Assembly (NCBI GenBank): GCA_027625095.1
Contig: JAQBXN010000057.1
Location: forward strand, 1 to 49,837
DNA: 49,837 nucleotides
Reading direction: 5' to 3'
DNA from: Planctomycetota bacterium
GTDB lineage: Bacteria; Planctomycetota; PUPC01; JACPCR01
Of this stretch, positions 16,711 to 24,515 are shown in pieces. Numbering within the stretch: the first letter of the stretch is position 1; each line of letters starts with the position of its first letter. Below the pieces are notes generated by a model that saw only the letters and a program-made list of their open reading frames with translations, was not told the origin of the DNA and ran no database searches. The translations under genes and the position numbers were made by a program.

Positions 16711-18459
16711 CTAATCCTTCGCCAATTCCTCATTGCACAAGAGCATCATGATCTTGCTTCCTACCCGCTCTTCGTGCACCAGATGCCAGAGCTGTTTTGC
16801 TGTATCCGTCAGTGTCTCATAGCGCACTTGGCGAATGAACAGAAAAGCGCGTCCCCCCGCTGCGTAATCCGTCATCCAGTCGCTGACTTCCTTCGGCCCG
16901 CCTTCGAACTCGTCGAGTCGGCGGTTCATGTAAAAGATGTAAGTGTTGTTGGAAGACCACGAGCCGGCGAAACCCACGCGGTCGGCCGGCCCCACAAGCT
17001 GTTTAGCTCTCAGGCAGATATCCTTTGCAGATTTCACTTCATCGAGCGCGGGGAGCAGTACCGCGGACGTGTGCATCAGAATGAATCCGACCGTAGCAGC
17101 GAGAACGAGCAAAGACTTTTCGATGTTCCTGTTGAGGATGAACAGTCCCAGAATCGTGCCAATGATTCCGAGGACTCCCGGAACGAGAATCAGCCTGAAG
17201 AATTTCTTGTATTCCGCCGCTTTACCTGTGAGCTCCGGACGCAAATTAATGGCGACCACTGTAAGGCAGATCAGAAGCAGAACTGAATGACAGATCCCAA
17301 AAGCACCTCGGGCGGTTCTGGATCTTCCTTCTTTCACCTCGATCACAGAATCCACCCACCAGCCGATGGCCAGACACATTCCCGGATACAGGGGAAGCAG
17401 ATACTTTCCCTGTTTGGACTGCGACGTAGAAAAGAAAACAAATGAGAGCCCGACCCAGAGCAGGAGAAACCATCCAAACCAGCGATTTTCGTCCTCCGCC
17501 CTCTGTCGCCATACGAAGCAGAGAGATGGAGGAAGCAGAAAGAACCAGGGGAAGAAATCGCCGGGCAGCAGAATCAGGTAATGATAAAAGGGATTCGCAT
17601 GATCGTAAGCAGCAAGGAATCGGGTCACGTTTTCATAAATAAAATTCTTCTGAGCGAACTCCACTCCGCCGACCTCTTTGCCGACCAGGTAATACCAGGG
17701 CGCAGGTATTGCCAGGCAAATGACCACACCCACAAGAAACGGCATCCAGCGTCGGAGGCCCGGAAATTCTTTTAATTTCAATTGGCGCAAGATCATCAGC
17801 GGCCCCAGTCCCCAAAACACAAGCACGCATGCTAACGGCCCTTTTACCAGGAAGGCGGTTCCCACACAGACAAAGCCGGGCATCGCGTAATTCCATGCCT
17901 TCTTCGGGTTCATATACGCAAGATAAATCAGCATGACCGAAGTGGCTGAAAAACAGGCGAAGAGCATGTCTGTCTGCACATACCTGGCGTTCCACCAGGT
18001 CTTGAAAGCTGTCATCACCATCAATGCTGCGAGCAGCCCGGCACGATTCCCAAGCTGCGAGACGCCGCACGCGAAGGTGGCCATGACCAGGCCAGTAGCA
18101 GCTACGGCAGAAGGTATCCTGGCCACGCCTTCGGTAACTTCTCCATTCAGCTTCCCGAGCAGGGCCACTGACCAGAACAACAGCGGCGGTTTCTTTACAT
18201 ATTCCATCCCATTTCGCCTTGGGACGACGTAATCACCAGTCTCCATCATCTCCCTGGACACAAGTGTGAAGCGCGGCTCGTCCGGAGCCCAGAGGTCACG
18301 TTCGCCAAGCCATGGGAAATACATAACCCCACACAGAATGAGCAGGCCGAACGCCGCCTGCTTTGTAGAGATGCCCCGTAACAGACTGCCCTCGGGCTCA
18401 GTGTCAGTGTCATGCGGCTTTCCGGCAGGAACAGGCTCTTCGTTTGATATCGACGTCAT
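16711..18459 (-). CDS. GT39/ArnT-like membrane glycosyltransferase
   Basis: About 582 residues with roughly a dozen hydrophobic helices. The first periplasmic loop has DLWAPDEPRFTLVSREMM and GDYVVPRRNGMEYVKKPPLL, the hallmark of ArnT/PMT-type transferases that use polyprenyl-phosphate sugars. In ArnT the DE pair in this loop is catalytic. A soluble domain follows the last helix. It probably adds a sugar to lipid A, another surface glycan or a protein. I chose the ATG at 18459; a GTG at 18504 would add 15 residues but lacks a ribosome binding site. It is divergent from the kelch-protein operon and convergent with the FAD oxidoreductase. Confidence 0.88.
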   Translation of the reverse strand: MTSISNEEPVPAGKPHDTDTEPEGSLLRGISTKQAAFGLLILCGVMYFPWLGERDLWAPDEPRFTLVSREMMETGDYVVPRRNGMEYVKKPPLLFWSVALLGKLNGEVTEGVARIPSAVAATGLVMATFACGVSQLGNRAGLLAALMVMTAFKTWWNARYVQTDMLFACFSATSVMLIYLAYMNPKKAWNYAMPGFVCVGTAFLVKGPLACVLVFWGLGPLMILRQLKLKEFPGLRRWMPFLVGVVICLAIPAPWYYLVGKEVGGVEFAQKNFIYENVTRFLAAYDHANPFYHYLILLPGDFFPWFFLLPPSLCFVWRQRAEDENRWFGWFLLLWVGLSFVFFSTSQSKQGKYLLPLYPGMCLAIGWWVDSVIEVKEGRSRTARGAFGICHSVLLLICLTVVAINLRPELTGKAAEYKKFFRLILVPGVLGIIGTILGLFILNRNIEKSLLVLAATVGFILMHTSAVLLPALDEVKSAKDICLRAKQLVGPADRVGFAGSWSSNNTYIFYMNRRLDEFEGGPKEVSDWMTDYAAGGRAFLFIRQVRYETLTDTAKQLWHLVHEERVGSKIMMLLCNEELAKD

Positions 18460-18636
18460 ATCTGAATATTCCGACAATGCCGCGGGAGAGTATCTGTGAG
18501 ACACCGCAAGCGGGGGCGAAGCTTAACGTGAGTGCTGATTGCCAGCATCAAGGTATCTTCGAAGAAACGCCTTGTGTCACCAGTCATCCAGGTGTAATTG
18601 AGTTCGCTTAAGACAAACATCACAGAGGAACGCTTC

Positions 18637-19839
18637 ATGTCTAAAACTTGTATCCGAGACCAGCACGGCAACCACTGGCGGCTTGGTCGAAAGGGCGAAT
18701 CGGGATCTTATGTGCAGGTACTGGCTGCTGACGGTGATGGCTACTGGCGTGTATTGCCTGAGGATCAGCGGCCACCCATCGGGGAGTGGGAAGATTTAAA
18801 AAAAGACGACCTTGGTTTCATCTGGATCACCGGCGAGAAGGGTCGGTATCGTTTCGATCCCCGAAAACCTCAGAAAGGATGGCTGGCTACCGGAGGCAAT
18901 TCGCCTTTTGACACCAATGAGGAGGAGAATGAGTTCGGTCGCTGGAAGGAACTGGACAGATTGCCCGCGGGCAATCACGACATTGTCAGTGTGACCCATG
19001 AAGGAAAACTCTTCATCTCCGGGGGACTCACCTCTTATTACGGCCTTCCTGCCGGCACTCATGTCTTTTCTGAAATCTTCATGTATGACCCTGAGGTTGA
19101 TGAGTGGGCTGTTGTTGGCAAGATGAGCCAACCTCGCTGCTACAACGGCCTCGTCTGTCTCGGTGACGAACTATGGATGCTCGGCGGCTATGCAAATATC
19201 AGTGACCCGACGAATTGGAATGCACCTCGAGTGCCGATTGACTCGGTCGAAATTTTTAATCTCAAGACCAAACAATGGAAGAGTGGCCCGGCACTGACAT
19301 CATCGCGAAGCGAGCTGTTGGCCTTCAGTGGAAAGGGGCGCGTCTTCGTCATCGGTGGCGCAGATTCAGATCAAAAGTCCATGACCCGAATGGAAAGTAT
19401 TTCACCGGATGAAACAGAATGGCGGAGAGAAGCGGACCTTCCATTACCGATGCGACAATACGCCGGCTGTGTAATCAACGATGTTTTTTATGTCTGTCAC
19501 GGGGGCGACGGCCTCTTTGCGTATGACGTGAATGGCGGGCAGTGGTTTGACGTGCCGCAGCCACCAGCAAAGCCACGAGCGCCCACCATGGCGGCATATA
19601 AGGGGGAAGTTTGGATCTCCGCTGGCCAGGACGTGGGGAACCCGGTGGGCACTTTCATTTACTCGCCGGATAAGCGATCCTGGCGAAACGGCCCGGACGC
19701 GCCTTCTCCACAGGCATGGGCCGCGGCAAGCGAGCTCAAGGGCAGGCTTGTTTTCGTCGGAGGCGCGCACTGGTCCGAAGAGGCCGGATATTTCATATTT
19801 GATGATCGGACTTTCGTTCTAAATGAGGAAATCTTATGA
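18637..19839 (+). CDS. Kelch-type beta-propeller protein
   Basis: A 400-residue protein without signal peptide. After about 100 residues containing a WRLGRKGESGSYVQVL-type repeat, the rest is made of kelch-like blades: GKLFISGGLTSYYG, FMYDPEVDEWAVVGKM, ELWMLGGYANI, EIFNLKTKQWKSGPAL, GRVFVIGGADSD, and so on (GG pairs plus spaced Tyr and Trp). It is a cytosolic scaffold or ligand-binding propeller; the ligand is unknown. The ATG at 18637 has GAGGAA five bases upstream. Its stop overlaps the start of the next propeller gene as ATGA, so it heads a coupled operon with 19836-23674. Confidence 0.85.
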   Translation: MSKTCIRDQHGNHWRLGRKGESGSYVQVLAADGDGYWRVLPEDQRPPIGEWEDLKKDDLGFIWITGEKGRYRFDPRKPQKGWLATGGNSPFDTNEEENEFGRWKELDRLPAGNHDIVSVTHEGKLFISGGLTSYYGLPAGTHVFSEIFMYDPEVDEWAVVGKMSQPRCYNGLVCLGDELWMLGGYANISDPTNWNAPRVPIDSVEIFNLKTKQWKSGPALTSSRSELLAFSGKGRVFVIGGADSDQKSMTRMESISPDETEWRREADLPLPMRQYAGCVINDVFYVCHGGDGLFAYDVNGGQWFDVPQPPAKPRAPTMAAYKGEVWISAGQDVGNPVGTFIYSPDKRSWRNGPDAPSPQAWAAASELKGRLVFVGGAHWSEEAGYFIFDDRTFVLNEEIL

Positions 19840-21686
19840 GCACTAATACCGTCGACCTTGGAAACGGTTTTTATGACCACGGTGTCGCCACTCCCATCAG
19901 CAACCATCGGGGCATCGTGGCCACGGTCGATGGTGAAGGGCGTAACATCGCACTCGTCTGGCTGTTCGATCATCGTGGTTGCTACGCGTTGCTGTTGCTC
20001 GATGCGGAGAGTGGGCGGAGCGAAGAATATGAAGTGCCGTTCCCATCGGGAAGAGATTGTCCGTTCTCCTCCATTCTTTCCTCTGAGAATCGCTTCTATA
20101 CCCACTTCAACAGCCACTTCTGCGAATTCGATCCAGCGAAGCGAGAATTCACCTTCTTTTGCAAGACCGCTAACCAGATGGCCATGGGTATGACCGAAGA
20201 TGATGCAGGCCTTATCTGGTCAGTCACTTATCCGAACAGCGGCGTCGTTTCTTACAATCCGAAGAGCGGAGAATTCAAAGACTACGGCCACGTACACAAA
20301 GAGAACTGGCCACAGTATCAGCGCTCCGTTGCGGCGGACGATACCGGCTGGATTTACTTTTCTATTGGCAACACCGCGAGCGGAATCATTGCATTCGACC
20401 CTGAAAGTGGTACCGGCACTCAGCTCATCCCCGCTTCCGAAAGAGGCACCGGTACGGCTGACGTTTACCGTGACTTAAATGGAAAAGTATATGGCCGTGC
20501 GCTGCGCGGAGGAGATGACTGGTATGAGTTTTATAGAGGCACAGGAATCAAAATCAGCAAACCCGGTGAAAGAAATGCGAAGCCGATCATCACCAGCAGC
20601 CAGGGGCTCTTTCATCAAAATTTCCCAGATGGCAGCCGGCTGAATGTTTGTGACACCGTCAACAAGATACTCGAAGTCGAAGACCCGAAGACAGGCAAAG
20701 TCACTCGCCACGAATTCGATTACTCCAGCGATGGCGCGCATCTGATGGGAGTGGCCGCCGCGCCCGGAGGCACTATCTGCGGCGGCACGGCATTCCCCAT
20801 GCGCTTTTTCAGTTACGATCCGGTCAAAGATGCCTGGTTCAATGAGGACGGTTATTGCCAGGCGAATACGGTCGTGCGGCAGGGCGAAATGTTCTACGAA
20901 GGCGGTTACGTCGCCGGCTATCTGTTGGAGTGGGATCCTTCAAGGCCGTGGGTCAAGACTGCAAAGGACAATCCTGATTCCAATCCGCGCTTTCTCGCCG
21001 ATTGCAAACCTGACATCTACAGGCCGCACGATCTGCTCGCCCATTCAGACGGCAAGACAATCGTCCTGTCTGGTACGCCGGACTACGGGTACACGGGCGG
21101 CGGCCTTTTCTTCTGGGATCGTGAAACCGAGACCGGCGTCCTCCTGAAAAACACGGATCTCATTACCGATCTCTCTGTCATGAGCATGGCCGAATTACCT
21201 CAGCGCAAACTCTTGTGCGGCACCACCACTTCTCCCGGTACGGGCGGCGAGCGAAAAGCCGAAGTGTCCGAGCTGTTTATCATCGACATGGAGACCAAAA
21301 AAATCGATTGGCACGAGGTCGTTTACAAGGATGCAGAGGAATATACCGACCTCTGCCAGGGGCCGAACGGGCTCATTTTCGGCATTCTGAATCGTCGGCG
21401 CTTTTTCGTGTTCGATCCCGCGCAGCGCAAAATTGTCCATGAAGAATTCACCATGGACACATTCGGCAAGACGAACTACCAGCAGGGGCCGCGGGTCTTT
21501 GTGCACGGACCGGATGGCGAGGTGTTCATCCTGTTCGAAAAGGGAATCACCCGGGTCAATCTCTCGAATTTCGAGATCAGCCTGGTCACCGAATCGCCGG
21601 TACCCATCGGGCCGGGCGGTGATTATCTTGATGGAAGCATCTACTTCAGTAGTGGGTCTCATCTTTACAGCTACAAATTGACTTAA
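19836..21686 (+). CDS. Large beta-propeller protein, unknown function
   Basis: 616 residues, no signal peptide or membrane segment. It consists of repeated beta-rich blades with lactonase/virginiamycin-B-lyase-like phrasing: MAMGMTEDDAGLIWSVTYPN, GVVSYNPKSGEFKDYG, AADDTGWIYFSIGN, GIIAFDPESG and VRQGEMFYEGGYVAGYL. This suggests a propeller of seven or more blades, perhaps two in tandem. I do not recognise a specific family. It is coupled to the kelch gene before it (ATGA) and to the short signal-peptide ORF after it (TAATG). The pairing of two cytosolic propellers with an ABC exporter is the notable context. Confidence 0.72.
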   Translation: MSTNTVDLGNGFYDHGVATPISNHRGIVATVDGEGRNIALVWLFDHRGCYALLLLDAESGRSEEYEVPFPSGRDCPFSSILSSENRFYTHFNSHFCEFDPAKREFTFFCKTANQMAMGMTEDDAGLIWSVTYPNSGVVSYNPKSGEFKDYGHVHKENWPQYQRSVAADDTGWIYFSIGNTASGIIAFDPESGTGTQLIPASERGTGTADVYRDLNGKVYGRALRGGDDWYEFYRGTGIKISKPGERNAKPIITSSQGLFHQNFPDGSRLNVCDTVNKILEVEDPKTGKVTRHEFDYSSDGAHLMGVAAAPGGTICGGTAFPMRFFSYDPVKDAWFNEDGYCQANTVVRQGEMFYEGGYVAGYLLEWDPSRPWVKTAKDNPDSNPRFLADCKPDIYRPHDLLAHSDGKTIVLSGTPDYGYTGGGLFFWDRETETGVLLKNTDLITDLSVMSMAELPQRKLLCGTTTSPGTGGERKAEVSELFIIDMETKKIDWHEVVYKDAEEYTDLCQGPNGLIFGILNRRRFFVFDPAQRKIVHEEFTMDTFGKTNYQQGPRVFVHGPDGEVFILFEKGITRVNLSNFEISLVTESPVPIGPGGDYLDGSIYFSSGSHLYSYKLT

Positions 21687-21820
21687 TGAGATTCAATAGT
21701 CTTGCCCTTGCGGCCGTTCTTCTTTTCTTCTTGATGAAATCAGCCATGGCAGAGGAGGCAGAGACCAAAATGGACCAGCGAATTAGTGCAGTAAGACTGA
21801 TTTCGGCCTTCGCTTATTAA
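21686..21820 (+). CDS. 44-residue ORF with signal peptide, possibly truncated gene
   Basis: The start ATG shares its A with the stop of the upstream propeller gene (TAATG), implying translational coupling. The sequence MRFNSLALAAVLLFFLMKSA followed by MAEEAETK is a convincing Sec signal peptide with an AMA cleavage site. Only about 20 residues follow (KMDQRISAVRLISAFAY) before a TAA, seven bases ahead of the ABC ATPase gene. It may be a secreted peptide substrate of the adjacent ABC system or the surviving 5' end of a deleted secreted-protein gene. No family is recognised. Confidence 0.5.
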   Translation: MRFNSLALAAVLLFFLMKSAMAEEAETKMDQRISAVRLISAFAY

Positions 21821-21827
21821 TGCAAAG

Positions 21828-22502
21828 ATGGACATCGTCCAACTCGACAACCTCCACTTCCAATATCCGCGTGAAAGCTTCTCGCTGCGAATTCCCAGGC
21901 TGACCATCCGGAAAAAGGAGAAGGTGGCGTTCATCGGCTCTAGCGGCTGCGGCAAGACGACCCTTGCGAATCTCATCGCCGGCATCTATCGGCCAATTTC
22001 AGGGAATATCACCGTCAACGGGCACACTGTCTCCGAACTTTCCGACGGACAGTGCCGGGATTTCCGCATCTCGAACATCGGATTCATTTTTCAGGAATTC
22101 GAACTGATCGAATATCTGAGCGTACACGAAAACATCCTTTTGCCTTTCCTGGTAAACCGGACCCTGGTGCTGAACAGTGATGTCCGAGCCGAGGCGGCGT
22201 CGCTGGCCCATTCAGTCGGCCTGGGCGACAAGCTGCGGCGGCGGCCCGGTGAATTATCCCAGGGGGAGAGACAGCGTCTGGCTATCTGCAGGGCGCTCAT
22301 CACCCGGCCTCCCATCATCATTGCCGATGAGCCGACGGGTAACCTCGATCCGGTGAACACCGAAATTATCATGCAACTCATCCTCCGGCAGGTCGAGGAG
22401 CGGGAAGCCACGTTTCTGATGGTGTCCCACGACCACTCACTCCTGAAAGACTTTGATCAGGTGGTGGATGTGTATGAACTCGCAACGGGGAGTGAGCCGT
22501 AA
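21828..22502 (+). CDS. ABC transporter ATP-binding protein, LolD/MacB type
   Basis: A 224-residue nucleotide-binding subunit. Walker A is GSSGCGKTT (about 37-45), the Q-loop is FIFQEFELIEYLSVHENI, the signature is LSQGERQRLAICRAL, Walker B is IIIADEPTGNLDP and the H-loop is MVSHD. The DEPTGNLD form and short length match the MacB/LolD/FtsE group, which drive mechanotransmission via FtsX-type permeases rather than classic transport. Its stop overlaps the permease start (TAATG). It presumably powers the permease encoded next. Confidence 0.95.
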   Translation: MDIVQLDNLHFQYPRESFSLRIPRLTIRKKEKVAFIGSSGCGKTTLANLIAGIYRPISGNITVNGHTVSELSDGQCRDFRISNIGFIFQEFELIEYLSVHENILLPFLVNRTLVLNSDVRAEAASLAHSVGLGDKLRRRPGELSQGERQRLAICRALITRPPIIIADEPTGNLDPVNTEIIMQLILRQVEEREATFLMVSHDHSLLKDFDQVVDVYELATGSEP

Positions 22503-23674
22503 TGCGCACGCTGCTTCTTGCCTGGCGATACCTTACCTATCATCGCGGCCTTGCCTTCATCCTGGTCATCTGCCTGACCATCTCGATGTTTCTGCCCCTG
22601 TGCGTCAACCTTATGGTTGATTACTACGAGCGGGATCTCGTCGAACGGTCTCAGACTACCCCGCTCATCATCGGCGCTCGCGGTAACCGTTACGACCTGG
22701 TGCTCAAGAGTCTTTACTTTACAGCCGAACAGCCGGAGACCATTACGTGGTCAGAAGTAGAAATGGTTCGAGCCAGCGGCCGCGGCACGCCTATTCCTTT
22801 GCACGTTCGGTATTCCGCGCAAGGGCAGCCGGTGGTGGGAACTTCGATGGAATACTTCGAATTTCGCGGGCTGAGGTTAAAGAATGGCAGCCTTCCGATG
22901 ATTCTTGGGGATACCACATTGGGGGCAAGAGTTGCCCAGAATCTGGGGCTGAAAGTAGGAGACACACTCCTTACCGATCAGGCAAGCCTCTACGACATCG
23001 CCTCTGTTTACCCGCTGAAATTGAAGGTCGTTGGAGTATTCGATGAAACCCATACCCCTGACGATGATGCGACCTTTGTGGATTATAAAACCGCATGGAC
23101 CATAGAAGGGCTTGGCCACGGTCACACAAACCTGACCACAGGGGCCGACCGTTCAGTCATTTTGAAAAAGGAAGAGAAGAACGTCGTAGGCAACGCAGCC
23201 GTGCTCGAATACACCGAAATCACCAGGGACAACATCGGCGATTTTCATTTTCACGGGGACTGGAAGGACTTCCCCCTGACGGCCGCCATCGTGCTGCCGG
23301 AAAGTGTGAAATCAGCCACCCTTCTCAAGAGCCAGATCAATGCTTCCAAGACGATTCAGATGCTCGTCCCCCTGGAAGTGATCAGAGAGTTGCTCGGCGT
23401 GGTATTTCGGGTGAAGCGGTTCTTCGACGCCAACTTCCTGCTGGTCGCCATTGCCACCGCTCTCTTCATGGCCCTTGTAGTGATGCTCTCGCTGCGAATT
23501 CGTCAGCGCGAGATGGAAACAATGTTCAGGATCGGCTGCAGCCGCTTGACCATCTTCTGGCTTCAGGTGAGTGAACTGGCGATCATCCTGATCATCAGCG
23601 CCGGGCTCGCGGGCATTCTGTCGAGCGCGGTCATCTTTTTTGCGCCAGACTTTTTGAGGATGATCAGCCGTTAA
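22502..23674 (+). CDS. FtsX-like ABC transporter permease
   Basis: A 390-residue permease partner of the preceding ATPase. It has an N-terminal helix (GLAFILVICLTISMFLPLCV) and a large extracytoplasmic domain of about 290 residues with MacB-core-like beta structure (GDTTLGARVAQNLGLKVGDT). C-terminal helices follow: ANFLLVAIATALFMALVVML and SELAIILIISAGLAGILSSA. Between them MFRIGCSRLTIF is the coupling segment typical of FtsX proteins. Only two C-terminal helices are obvious, where MacB and LolC have three, so it may be a shorter three-helix version, probably working as a dimer. The operon ends here. Confidence 0.85.
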   Translation: MRTLLLAWRYLTYHRGLAFILVICLTISMFLPLCVNLMVDYYERDLVERSQTTPLIIGARGNRYDLVLKSLYFTAEQPETITWSEVEMVRASGRGTPIPLHVRYSAQGQPVVGTSMEYFEFRGLRLKNGSLPMILGDTTLGARVAQNLGLKVGDTLLTDQASLYDIASVYPLKLKVVGVFDETHTPDDDATFVDYKTAWTIEGLGHGHTNLTTGADRSVILKKEEKNVVGNAAVLEYTEITRDNIGDFHFHGDWKDFPLTAAIVLPESVKSATLLKSQINASKTIQMLVPLEVIRELLGVVFRVKRFFDANFLLVAIATALFMALVVMLSLRIRQREMETMFRIGCSRLTIFWLQVSELAIILIISAGLAGILSSAVIFFAPDFLRMISR

Positions 23675-23836
23675 ATCCGGGCACACGACTTCGGCCATCC
23701 GGCCGGCGGGTCATCACTCTTGGGATAAGGATTTTGAAGAGAATGCGAAGCCGTAGGTGGCGCCTGGTTTTGCCCTCTCGTAAGATTGCCTGCCATTCTC
23801 TTGAGACGTACGAACGGATGTGAGAACATCCGATTC

Positions 23837-24052
23837 ATGGGATCTCTGAAAGAAACACCAAAACAATCCGACGATTACGACGCCAAGCTCAGGATGTGGG
23901 CTGCCAATCCGAGAGTCTATCCGTTGCCGAAGATCAAGAACATGCCGCGGATCGAGTCGAGAAAGTTCAACTCCTACCAAGAATTCCAGGAGTGGAAGGA
24001 GCGGCTGTTAGAGGAAATTGTGGCGGCGGGAGGGCTGGAATGGACGACGTGA
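23837..24052 (+). CDS. Small protein overlapping a truncated nucleotidyltransferase gene
   Basis: 71 residues: MGSLKETPKQSDDYDAKLRM, then ANPRVYPLPKIKNMPRIESR and KFNSYQEFQEWKERLLEEIV. No domain is recognised. It is hydrophilic with a C-terminal helix. It overlaps the following nucleotidyltransferase fragment by 13 bases, an arrangement typical of two-gene cassettes such as toxin-antitoxin or MNT/HEPN-like pairs. An antitoxin-like or accessory role is therefore conceivable but unproven. An upstream in-frame start (23786) would add 17 residues; I prefer the ATG at 23837. Confidence 0.55.
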   Translation: MGSLKETPKQSDDYDAKLRMWAANPRVYPLPKIKNMPRIESRKFNSYQEFQEWKERLLEEIVAAGGLEWTT

Positions 24053-24162
24053 TTCGGCGGTTCAACTCGAACCAAATACGGTACATTGTGATTGGTGGGC
24101 AAGCGATGCGCCTTCTGGGCATGCCAAGATTTACGATGGACTGGGATGTTTATATCTACTAG
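24040..24162 (+). pseudogene. N-terminal fragment of nucleotidyltransferase (MNT/AbiEii-like)
   Basis: 40 residues: MDDVIRRFNSNQIRYIVIGG, then QAMRLLGMPRFTMDWDVYI, ending at TAG. The VIGGQAMRLLGMPRFTxDWD pattern is the start of a nucleotidyltransferase domain (GG followed by a DxD metal site). Intact relatives run to roughly 150-200 residues, so most of the protein is missing. The stop codon falls exactly at the junction with the inverted-repeat element at 24157-24340. No recognisable continuation of the enzyme was found on the other side, so a deletion accompanied or preceded the insertion. It cannot be active as it stands. Confidence 0.75.
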
Positions 24163-24340
24163 GCCGTCAATTTTCATTTTGTGCGAATTGGATTGAATGC
24201 CCCAGTAACGATTCTTCGTCGTAGTCTTCGTCTTAGTCTTTGTCGGTTTAGAGCCTCCGGGTAAGCAGAAGAGACAAAGACTAAGACGAAGACTACGACG
24301 AAGAATATGGATGCTCAAAATCGAAATTGACGGCCTACTA
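24157..24340. mobile_element. MITE-like element with TIRs, perfect 34-bp stem and 5-bp flanking repeat
   Basis: The termini are inverted repeats: GGCCGTCAATTTTCATTTT (24162-24180) against the reverse complement of 24317-24335, with two differences. Inside, 24211-24244 and 24273-24306 are perfectly complementary over 34 bases around a 28-base loop. Each arm is a hexamer run of form NNNGTC (TTCGTC, GTAGTC, TTCGTC, TTAGTC, TTTGTC). TACTA occurs directly on both sides (24157-24161 and 24336-24340), as expected for a target-site duplication. It encodes no transposase, so it would depend on one elsewhere. A half copy lies at 4302-4397. Confidence 0.75.
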
Positions 24341-24515
24341 GCCCAGCGAATGGATCGTCAGCAGACACAACAAGAGAAATTTACAGACCAATCGCTTCTC
24401 GTAGCGGAACAGGTGATGGATTGAATAATCAATGGCCTTTCACAACCCAAATGACAATTTGGTTCGTTTGTCAGGCGACGGTAACAATCCCGACCACCTT
24501 CAGGGCACGGTTAAT

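Noticed and set aside
24211..24306. Possible CRISPR-like array from regularly repeating short units
   Set aside because: The repeats are 6-base units without spacers and form one inverted pair; no cas genes are present.
24311..24424. 37-codon ORF beginning inside the right end of the MITE-like element
   Set aside because: Starts within the terminal repeat by chance and has no recognisable sequence. The downstream part could be a remnant of another gene but I cannot identify it.
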